Below, piece by piece: positions 52,476 through 59,181 of a stretch of 64,000 nt of DNA. The notes under the pieces were generated by a model that saw only the letters and a program-made list of their open reading frames with translations, did not search any database and was not told where the DNA came from. A program made the translations under genes and the position numbers. Source of the stretch: Saccharospirillum sp965652395 (GTDB lineage Bacteria > Pseudomonadota > Gammaproteobacteria > Pseudomonadales > Natronospirillaceae); assembly GCA_965652395.1 (NCBI GenBank), contig CBFGUW010000011.1:1-64000 (forward strand). The letters are read 5' to 3'. Position 1 is the stretch's first letter. Each line of letters opens with the position of its first letter.

Positions 52476-52588
52476 GTGCCAGGTGCCGGGTAAGACACTC
52501 AGGGGCAGTCCGCAGCAAGGATGCTGCGGCCTAGCCTACATGGATGTATTCACGGCGGCCCCAGAGGGTCTTACCCGGCACCGGGCAC
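52476..52588. repeat. Structured intergenic repeat, copy B (inverted)
   Basis: Outer arms of 30 bases (52476-52505 and 52559-52588) pair with three mismatches, but their sequence differs entirely from copy A. The centre, read on the minus strand, has cgccgtgaa, the same TACA-TCCA-TGTA hairpin (52537-52548), and an 8-bp hairpin ccgcagca/tgctgcgg with a four-base loop (52510-52529). It is in opposite orientation to copy A, about 95 bases away. Confidence 0.75.
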
Positions 52589-52686
52589 GGACCACAGGCA
52601 CGATATAGAACGGAGCCGAAGGTGCGAAAGGCACAATAGGAAACCACTGGCAAAAAGAGGTAACAGGTAACACCACAAGCACAGAA

Positions 52687-52722
52687 CAAAAAGAAGCCAA
52701 TGTAACAAGAGTGTTACATTGG
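52687..52722 (-). terminator. Terminator of hem operon / GAF gene
   Basis: On the minus strand a perfect 10-bp stem (ccaatgtaac, loop actctt, gttacattgg) is followed by cttctttttg. It lies just past the GAF-gene stop. Confidence 0.85.
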
Positions 52723-52729
52723 CGATGGA

Positions 52730-53215
52730 CTACGACCAGAATGATACACAAAGTTGGGCGACGGCCTGGAGGCCTTCGATATCGGCTTCGGTGAAGTCGT
52801 CCAGCTTGTCGCTGTCGACGTCCAGTACAGCGACGACTTCATCGTCGACGAGGATGGGGACCACCACTTCGGAGCGGGACTGGCTGCTGCAGGCGATGTG
52901 GCCTGGGTAGGCGTCCACATCCGGTACCCATTGAGTGGTGGCTTCCGCCCAGGCCGCTCCGCAGACACCCTGGCCGTAGCCGATGCGGGTACAGGCGATG
53001 TCGCCTTGGAAAGGGCCTAGTACCAGTTCATCACCCTGGACCTGGTAAAAACCCACCCAAAAGTAGCCGAATGCCTGGCGTAGTGCTGCGGCGAGGTTTG
53101 CCAAGTTGGCTATTCGGTCCGGCTCGCCGGAGACGAGGCCTTTCAGTTGGGGGAGCAGCTCGCTGTATTGCTGACGGCGGTCCGTCTGGGTATCAATAGT
53201 CAGTGTTTCAGCCAA
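52730..53215 (-). CDS. Free methionine-(R)-sulfoxide reductase (GAF)
   Basis: A 161-residue GAF-domain enzyme of the fRMsr (YebR/MsrC) type. It reduces free Met-R-sulfoxide using Cys residues. The family Cys set is visible: Cys in IACTRIGYGQGVCGAAWAEA (two) and HIACSSQSRSEVVVPI (third), plus GYFWVGFYQVQGDELVLGPFQG. The ORF runs far upstream over hemY, but a TTG at 53215 with GGAG about nine bases before it gives a 161-residue protein of correct length, overlapping the hemY stop by eight bases. It is therefore coupled to hemY, and a terminator follows. Confidence 0.87.
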   Translation of the reverse strand: MAETLTIDTQTDRRQQYSELLPQLKGLVSGEPDRIANLANLAAALRQAFGYFWVGFYQVQGDELVLGPFQGDIACTRIGYGQGVCGAAWAEATTQWVPDVDAYPGHIACSSQSRSEVVVPILVDDEVVAVLDVDSDKLDDFTEADIEGLQAVAQLCVSFWS

Positions 53216-54389
53216 GAGAGATGGCTCCTTCTTCGGTTCGTTGGGCCAGGGTTTTGTATATTGCCCGGGCTTTGTCTGTCTGCCCCCTGGTTTCATATAG
53301 GTTGGCGAGCGCCAGGCCAATGGTCGGCTTGGTTTCCTGCCGCCAGGCGTCGTTGAGGTAATCTTCGGCTTTTCCCCACAGGGCTTCGCGCTCGCACAAT
53401 ACCCCCAATACCCAGGACAGTGTCGCTGAGCGGTCCTTCTGGCGGCTTTCAATCTGCTCCGCCAACTTAAGCGCTTGAGCGGTGTCGAAGGGTTCTTCCA
53501 CCAGTAGAGCGACCAGGGTGTCGTTCGCTTCGCGTTCCAGGTGTTTCTTTAATAACCGGAATGCCTCGTCAACGCGCTGGTGTTTGACCAGGCAACGAAC
53601 TTCGGCCGCGACCAGTTCCGGTTGTTGACGCACTTTCCGTGGAATGGTTTTGAGCTTGGTCGGTTCGAATGTGTCTTCCTGCTGGCACTGTTGCAACAGT
53701 GCCAGTCCGACATGCTGCTGCCAGCGTTCCCGATCCGATGGATTGAGATGAGGGAGATTGCTCAGCCCTTTGTACACTTCTTCCGCCCGGCCTTCCGTCA
53801 ATAGGGCTTGCCAGTATCGGTGTTGCAGGTGTTTGACCGAGATGAGTTCGGGGTGTCGGTCCATCCAGGCGAGAAAGGAGGCTTTGTCACCGGCCTGCCA
53901 GCGTTGTTCAGCTTCGAGCACCTGGGCCACGATGGCGAGGCCGGGGTCGGTTTCATTGAAGCGCGCCACTCTGGATTCCCAGTCGCCACTGTGTTGGGCG
54001 GGGATGAGGCTGAGTGCGCGGGGGAGGCGTTCGGAGCCTCCGGCTTTAACCACTTTATCCAGTGCGGCGAGCGCTGCGTTTTCGTCGCCCTGCAACCAGG
54101 ATTTGACCGCTTTCTCAGTTTCCACCCGGGCGAGTTTGCGGTCACGGCTGTCGCGGTAGCGGCGCACCAATGCGATGGGGTTGGTACGACGGATCAACCA
54201 CCAGAGAAGCCACGCGACCAGCGCTAGAACAATCAATGTGCCTGCGGCGGTCCAGAGGGTGGTTTCGACCTTCCACCGACCCCAGGTAATCATGACGTAG
54301 CCCGGTTCCCGCACCATGAAGTGGGCCAATACGCCCGCAGCGAGCAACAGCAGGAACCAGATCAGGATTCTGAAGATCATCCGCGTCAT
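53208..54389 (-). CDS. hemY: Heme biosynthesis-associated TPR protein HemY
   Basis: A 393-residue inner-membrane protein. Two N-terminal membrane helices (about residues 7-25 and 42-64) are followed by HemY_N with NPIALVRRYRDSRDRKLARVETEKAVKSWLQGDENAALAALDK, and TPR-like helical repeats to the end. The name follows the gammaproteobacterial hemCDXY operon; it is not the protoporphyrinogen oxidase of the same name, and its direct role in heme synthesis is unclear. It overlaps hemX by four bases and the GAF gene by eight. Confidence 0.9.
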   Translation of the reverse strand: MTRMIFRILIWFLLLLAAGVLAHFMVREPGYVMITWGRWKVETTLWTAAGTLIVLALVAWLLWWLIRRTNPIALVRRYRDSRDRKLARVETEKAVKSWLQGDENAALAALDKVVKAGGSERLPRALSLIPAQHSGDWESRVARFNETDPGLAIVAQVLEAEQRWQAGDKASFLAWMDRHPELISVKHLQHRYWQALLTEGRAEEVYKGLSNLPHLNPSDRERWQQHVGLALLQQCQQEDTFEPTKLKTIPRKVRQQPELVAAEVRCLVKHQRVDEAFRLLKKHLEREANDTLVALLVEEPFDTAQALKLAEQIESRQKDRSATLSWVLGVLCEREALWGKAEDYLNDAWRQETKPTIGLALANLYETRGQTDKARAIYKTLAQRTEEGAISLG

Positions 54390-55609
54390 TCAGCGTCCTC
54401 CCCTTGCGTTTCGGTGGTGCTTTCTTCGGTGTTGGGTGAGGAGGTCTCGGCGCGGGCCATGTAATCTTCAAGGGCGCGAACGCTGCTGTGGATGTCCGGC
54501 CAATCCGGGTTCAGTTGAGCGCCTTGGATTTCACGCAGCTCGGTCAAGGAAGCGTTGAGCTTCAGGGTTTCCTGCATGGGTTGAAGATGCTGGATCAACT
54601 GCTCCAAGGCTGCATCGAACAGGGGCTGGTTACCGGCCAGCAAGGCCAGCTGCACCTGTTCGGTCAGCAATCGGCCGTGCTGCTGCCAGCGGGAGAAGTC
54701 GTCCAGCAGGGGCGGCGCTTCGTAGGGAGTATCCAGTCGCGTTACGGTAACGAGGCTGGATAGGCTGTCGACAAAGGCTTGCCAGGGGGTACCGGTTTCC
54801 GGCTGGGGTTCGGGTTTGACTCTGTCTTCCGGGGTCCAGTCGAGGGCGGCCAGGGCGTCATCCACGGCTTCCAATCGGAAATAAAGGCCGTTAGTGTCAG
54901 GATAATCAACGCTTTGCAGGGCCAGACGGTCCTGGGCGATTTGTTTGCGCACCGGCAGGACAGCGGCGTTGGTCAGATCGGCCAGTACCTGGTCGGCGGC
55001 ATTCAGTAGCTGCAGTGCCACTGTGGCGTTTTGGTCCAGCTGTAAGCGGCGCTCGGCGAGTCGGAGCAGAGCCAGAGCTTCTTCCAACGGCCAACGGTCG
55101 GCTTCCAGATCCTGACGGCGGCTCAGCCGTTGGGCGGTGTCGACCAGGAGGTTTTCCTGCGCTGCCAATTCAGCCTGCATCCGTTCCTGTAAGGCGGTGC
55201 GAGCCTGCTGGGATTGGTTTAACTGGGTTTGTAGGGTATCGACCTGTCGGGACAGTTGTTGCTGGCTTGAAGACAGTTGCTGCCAACCCTGGTTCAACGC
55301 CTGCCATTGCTGATAGCCCCAGTAACCACCCACAACCACCAGAGCGAGCAGACACAGGCTGATTAACGGCCATATCCAGGGTCGGCGACGCGAGGGTGCG
55401 GCGCTTTTTGGTCGCTTGGGTGGCGGCGGCGGGGTGTTTTTCGGTTTGGCGTCCCTGGTTTCCTCTTTTTTTGGCGTTGAATCGGCCCCGGTGTCCGGCT
55501 TTTCTTCGGTGGTCGCGGATTCTTCCGTCAGGGCCCGATCCATTGTGGGCGGTTCATCCCCGGAGGTGTCTTTGGGTAGGTCCGGCTTTTTATCGTCTGG
55601 GTGTGTCAT
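54386..55609 (-). CDS. hemX: HemX family protein
   Basis: A 407-residue membrane protein annotated as uroporphyrinogen-III C-methyltransferase-like HemX. The first 75 residues are cytoplasmic and strongly charged (Asp, Glu, Lys, Pro, Thr), then one membrane helix (PLISLCLLALVVVGGYWGYQQW), a Gln-rich coiled coil (about residues 105-155), and the HemX domain. The methyltransferase label is not supported by motifs here. It precedes hemY with a four-base ATGA overlap and follows hemD by 60 bases. Role: accessory to the hem operon, mechanism unknown. Confidence 0.9.
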   Translation of the reverse strand: MTHPDDKKPDLPKDTSGDEPPTMDRALTEESATTEEKPDTGADSTPKKEETRDAKPKNTPPPPPKRPKSAAPSRRRPWIWPLISLCLLALVVVGGYWGYQQWQALNQGWQQLSSSQQQLSRQVDTLQTQLNQSQQARTALQERMQAELAAQENLLVDTAQRLSRRQDLEADRWPLEEALALLRLAERRLQLDQNATVALQLLNAADQVLADLTNAAVLPVRKQIAQDRLALQSVDYPDTNGLYFRLEAVDDALAALDWTPEDRVKPEPQPETGTPWQAFVDSLSSLVTVTRLDTPYEAPPLLDDFSRWQQHGRLLTEQVQLALLAGNQPLFDAALEQLIQHLQPMQETLKLNASLTELREIQGAQLNPDWPDIHSSVRALEDYMARAETSSPNTEESTTETQGEDAE

Positions 55610-55669
55610 CGTCGTCCTTTCTCGGGCCTGTCGATGGGGGCACAGTGTAAGATGGAAATTCGGTTGACG

Positions 55670-56410
55670 TCATCCGCCTTGAGTCATTTCAAGCAAGGTT
55701 CGGCGCACGTTTTCCAAAGCAGCGCCGTTGGTCGACCGACAATGTGGAACGCCTTGGCTTTGCGCCCAAGCCAATAAGCGGTCGGAACTCACCAGCCACT
55801 CACCCGGCCACTGTCGCCAATGAGCCGGGGCATGACGCCACAACCCTTCAGCCAACGTTTGCGAACTGACCAGAAGGGCGTCGGCTTCTTCGCTGCAATT
55901 ACGCAGACTTTCCAATGCCTGGGGGTCGAGCGCACGGCGGTAGAGCACCATTTCCGTAACGACCGCACCGCGTTGACCCAGGGTTTGCGCAAAGGTATCA
56001 CGTCCGCCTTCGCCTTTGATCACCATCCATTTCTGGTCGGCGACATCCAGGGTTTCAGGCAATTGGAGGACGGCCTCAGCCGTGTTGTCCCGCTCAGGGA
56101 AACCGACATTCAGCTCCGCTTCCTGTAACAATTGGGCGGTACCGCTGCCATTGCATAGCCAACCGACCCTGACCGGTGGCATGGGCCAGTATCGGTCCAA
56201 GGCATGGACCAACCCCTCCGCTGCCCGCGCGCTGACGCAGACAACACCCTGGAATTCGTCCAGATTGAGCCATTGGGTTCTTTGCCAGGGCGTTTCAGGC
56301 AGCCACTCGAACTGCCAGGGGTCGACCAGTTCGAGCCGAACACCGGCAGCTTTGAGACCCGTCTGCCACCGTTCCCAGTCCCGACGGGGTTTGGGCAGCA
56401 GCAGGCGCAT
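55670..56410 (-). CDS. hemD: Uroporphyrinogen-III synthase
   Basis: A 246-residue HemD. It cyclises hydroxymethylbilane, inverting ring D, to give uroporphyrinogen III. The family is poorly conserved; the supporting features are length, a two-lobed Rossmann-like pattern, FQGVVCVSARAAEGL, WMVIKGEGGRDTFAQTLGQRGAVVTEMVLYRRA and ADALLVSSQTLAEGL, and position directly after hemC (shared base in TGATG). It is in the same operon as hemC, hemX and hemY. Confidence 0.92.
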   Translation of the reverse strand: MRLLLPKPRRDWERWQTGLKAAGVRLELVDPWQFEWLPETPWQRTQWLNLDEFQGVVCVSARAAEGLVHALDRYWPMPPVRVGWLCNGSGTAQLLQEAELNVGFPERDNTAEAVLQLPETLDVADQKWMVIKGEGGRDTFAQTLGQRGAVVTEMVLYRRALDPQALESLRNCSEEADALLVSSQTLAEGLWRHAPAHWRQWPGEWLVSSDRLLAWAQSQGVPHCRSTNGAALENVRRTLLEMTQGG

Positions 56411-57357
56411 CAGTCTTCCAGCTTTTTGAGAATGGCGTTGGCACCCTGGGCGAGCAGATCTTCGGCCAGAGAAAGGCCCAGACGGTGAGCGGCGGCCAGA
56501 CGGTCTTCCGGGCTCCCCGCCAACTCGGCTTCCCCTTGGGTTTTCAGCAGGCGGGACCCATCCGGCTCGCCAACCCGGCCTTCCATTCGTAGCCGATCCC
56601 CATCCAAAACGGCGAAACCGGCGATGGGAACCTGACAGCTGCCTTCCAGGCGCCGGTTCATGGCACGCTCCGCAGTCACCCGGATCAGGGTTTCCTGATG
56701 CATCAACGGCAGCAAACGCTGACGAGTGGTCTCGTCTCCGGCGCGAATTTCAATACCCACCGCGCCCTGCCCCACAGCTGGCAGGCTGAGGTCGACATCC
56801 AGGGTGTGACGAATGCGGTCATGCAATTCCAGCCGCTTCAAGCCGGCGGATGCCAGAACAATGGCATCGTACTCACCCGCATCGAGTTTACCGAGACGAG
56901 TGCCGACATTACCGCGCAGAAACCGGATCTCCAGATCCGGGCGGGCCGCCAGCAACTGAGCCTGACGGCGCAGGGATGAGGTACCCACGATGGCCCCTTG
57001 AGGCAGTTCGGAGACATGGGCGTAATGGTTGGAAACGAAGGCGTCTGTCGGGTCTTCCCGCTCACAAATCACAGCGAGTTCAAAGCCCTCGGGCATTTCC
57101 ATGGGTACGTCTTTCATGGAATGAACGGCAATGTCCGCTTCCCCGTCGGAGATGGCGCGCTCCAATTCCTTGATGAACAGTCCTTTGCCACCGACTTTGG
57201 ACAGCGGCAGATCCAGGATTTTGTCACCCTGGGTGGACAACTCCACCAGTTCAATAGTCAGGTCCGGATGCAAGGCCTCCAGAGCGGAACGCACATAGTG
57301 GGCCTGCCATAGGGCCAAGGGGCTTTTACGGGTGGCGATTCGAAGCGTTTCGGACAT
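56410..57357 (-). CDS. hemC: Porphobilinogen deaminase
   Basis: A 315-residue HemC, which joins four porphobilinogens into hydroxymethylbilane. Motifs: RIATRKSPLALWQA at the N-terminus, AVHSMKDVPMEMP (active-site Lys region), VGTSSLRRQAQL, FLRGNVGTRLGKLDAGEYDAIVLASAGLKRL, and MNRRLEGSCQVPIAGFAV with the dipyrromethane-cofactor Cys (about residue 240). First gene of the hemC-hemD-hemX-hemY-GAF operon; its start faces the orphan sugar-binding-protein gene. Confidence 0.96.
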   Translation of the reverse strand: MSETLRIATRKSPLALWQAHYVRSALEALHPDLTIELVELSTQGDKILDLPLSKVGGKGLFIKELERAISDGEADIAVHSMKDVPMEMPEGFELAVICEREDPTDAFVSNHYAHVSELPQGAIVGTSSLRRQAQLLAARPDLEIRFLRGNVGTRLGKLDAGEYDAIVLASAGLKRLELHDRIRHTLDVDLSLPAVGQGAVGIEIRAGDETTRQRLLPLMHQETLIRVTAERAMNRRLEGSCQVPIAGFAVLDGDRLRMEGRVGEPDGSRLLKTQGEAELAGSPEDRLAAAHRLGLSLAEDLLAQGANAILKKLED

Positions 57358-57394
57358 GGTGTTCCATCATGATTGAATGCGGATGAAGTGGGAG

Positions 57395-57476
57395 TGTAAC
57401 AAAAAACAGTCGCACACACTCCGGCTGCGAACGGATGCGGACCCGCTGAACAAACGCTTTGATACGGTTTGTTACA
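57395..57476. promoter_or_regulatory. Spaced inverted repeat in divergent region
   Basis: tgtaacaaa (57395-57403) and tttgttaca (57468-57476) are perfect 9-base complements 64 bases apart, in the region between hemC and the divergent orphan binding-protein gene. They could be paired operators or coincidence. Confidence 0.3.
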
Positions 57477-57574
57477 TTAACCTCCAGTACCCTCTTGGCA
57501 ACGGATGGTCTCTGTCGGCCGTTCGCTCGATAACGCGCAGCGCCAATAATGACAACAACGGGCTGGAGTACGGT

Positions 57575-58843
57575 ATGAACCCAACCATCAAATCCGCAGC
57601 TATTGCAACGGCTATGGCTCTTATTCCTCTGAGTCTCCACGCAGGCAGCGTAGAGGTATTGCATTATTGGACCAGCGGTGGGGAAGCCCGTTCGGTACAG
57701 GTTCTAAAAGACCAGATGGACGCCGCTGGCCACGATTGGGTCGACTTCGTGGTGGAAGGCGGCGGTGGCGGCAATGCCATGGCCCGGCTACAGGACCGGG
57801 TGCTGCGTGGCGACCCGCCTACGGCCGCCCAGATAAAAGGGCTCGACATCCAACGTTGGGCTCGCCTCGGCTTTCTACGCAATATCAATTCCCTGGCCGA
57901 CGAACAAAACTGGGACGACCGTCTACCCCCGGTGGTAGCTCAGGCAATGCAATACAACGGCAACTATGTTGCCGTGCCGGTGAACGTACACCGCACCAAC
58001 TGGCTGTGGGCCAACAAGCGCATTCTCGATACGGTGGGGGTGACGGTTCCGCGTACCTGGGAAGAGTTTCATCAAACCGCTGAACGCATCCGCCAGGCAG
58101 GCTACCAGGTGATCGCCCAGGGCAACCAGGAGTGGCAACACGCCACTCTGTTCGAGGCGGTGGCACTGTCGGTAGGGGGGCCTGAGTTTTATCAGGAAGC
58201 ACTCGTCCAGCATGATTTCGGCACCATGAAGAACGAGACCATGGAGGCGGTATTTGAAGAATATTACCGTCTGGTCGCGGAAATGAACCTGAGTGATGAC
58301 CTGACCGAATGGAACCAGGCAACGTCTCAGGTTATTCAGGGCGAAGCGGCTTTCCAATTCATGGGTGACTGGGCCAAGGGTGAGTTTGCTGCTGAAAACA
58401 AAATTCCGGGGCAGGATTATCTCTGCGCTCCGGTCCCCGGCACCACTAATCAATTCCTGTTCAATATCGACAGTTTCGCGATTTTCGAACTGCGCAATGC
58501 CAATCCCGCCGACCTGCGGGCTCAAGACGACCTGGTATTGAACATCATGGACGACAACTTCCAGAAGACCTTCAACCAGAACAAAGGCTCGATCCCGGCT
58601 CGCACAGACATGTCGATGGCGGGTTTCGATCTGTGCGCGAATATCTCGATGTCAGAGTTCATAGCCTCGGCTGAAAACGACGCACTGCTGCCGAGTATCG
58701 CCCACGGAATGGCGACAACCGGCACGGTTCAAGGGTATTTCTACGAGAAGATCGGCGAGCTGACCGCAAATCCTCAGTCACCGGAAGATTCAGCCAGAGC
58801 ATTGGCCAAGGCCATTCGCTACGGACAATACGTCATCAAGTAA
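57575..58843 (+). CDS. Orphan sugar-binding protein, GtsA paralogue
   Basis: A 422-residue periplasmic solute-binding protein clearly related to the GtsA-like protein at 50.7-52.0 kb: VEVLHYWTSGGEARSVQVLKDQMDAAGHDW, PPTAAQIKGLDIQRWARLGFL, FMGDWAKGEFAA, NQNKGSIPARTDMSM. The signal peptide is about residues 1-23 (ALIPLSLHA). The ATG at 57575 has a GGAG site; the upstream 66 codons of open frame lack coding character. No permease or ATPase genes are adjacent, so it may share the Gts-like transporter or serve a sensor. It is divergent from hemC. Confidence 0.9.
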   Translation: MNPTIKSAAIATAMALIPLSLHAGSVEVLHYWTSGGEARSVQVLKDQMDAAGHDWVDFVVEGGGGGNAMARLQDRVLRGDPPTAAQIKGLDIQRWARLGFLRNINSLADEQNWDDRLPPVVAQAMQYNGNYVAVPVNVHRTNWLWANKRILDTVGVTVPRTWEEFHQTAERIRQAGYQVIAQGNQEWQHATLFEAVALSVGGPEFYQEALVQHDFGTMKNETMEAVFEEYYRLVAEMNLSDDLTEWNQATSQVIQGEAAFQFMGDWAKGEFAAENKIPGQDYLCAPVPGTTNQFLFNIDSFAIFELRNANPADLRAQDDLVLNIMDDNFQKTFNQNKGSIPARTDMSMAGFDLCANISMSEFIASAENDALLPSIAHGMATTGTVQGYFYEKIGELTANPQSPEDSARALAKAIRYGQYVIK

Positions 58844-58844
58844 G

Positions 58845-59117
58845 CTACTCTCCGCCCCGCCCGTGCTCTTTCACAAAGGTTAGAGCATGGGTGACGGCAT
58901 CCCGCACCGCGGCATCCATCTGTTGCTGTTCCTGCACCGATAAATAGAACGCCATATCGACGGAGAACCGATAGTAACGGGCCGGTAGCCGGTTGAGTGC
59001 GACACAGGCGATGTCCGCCAGTTCGTTCTCATCCTTTTTCTGGGCCTCATCCCTGGCTTTCAGGTCTTCCACAACCAGTTTTTCGTAGTAGTTGGTGATC
59101 TGGGTATCGATGGTCAT
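58845..59117 (-). CDS. ComFB-domain protein
   Basis: A 90-residue protein of the ComFB (late competence development) family. The recognisable core is ENELADIACVALNRLPARYYRFSVDMAFYLSVQEQQQ, preceded by the N-terminal helix (YYEKLVVEDLKARDE). ComFB was named in Bacillus, and homologues have been reported to bind cyclic dinucleotides; whether this one does is unknown. Two c-di-GMP enzymes lie within 17 kb. Its stop lies one base from the stop of the convergent binding-protein gene. A separate promoter is expected. Confidence 0.7.
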   Translation of the reverse strand: MTIDTQITNYYEKLVVEDLKARDEAQKKDENELADIACVALNRLPARYYRFSVDMAFYLSVQEQQQMDAAVRDAVTHALTFVKEHGRGGE

Positions 59118-59181
59118 GACTGCACTCCGTCCATTTTTTCGTTTCTAAAGGTTAGCCCAAAAACAGCGGAGTGCCGGTCAT

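Larger units (their letters stand above)
51982..52729. other. Long intergenic region with repeats
   Basis: About 750 bases between the sugar-binding-protein gene and the GAF-protein gene (which both run leftward). It includes weak candidate operator-like repeats just upstream of the binding-protein start, two structured repeats (A and B), and the terminator of the hem operon. No gene is seen. Confidence 0.6.

Noticed and set aside
52266..52588. Insertion sequence or integron attC site
   Set aside because: No transposase or integrase gene and no attC R'/R'' boxes; the region is too short and fits a REP-like structured repeat better.
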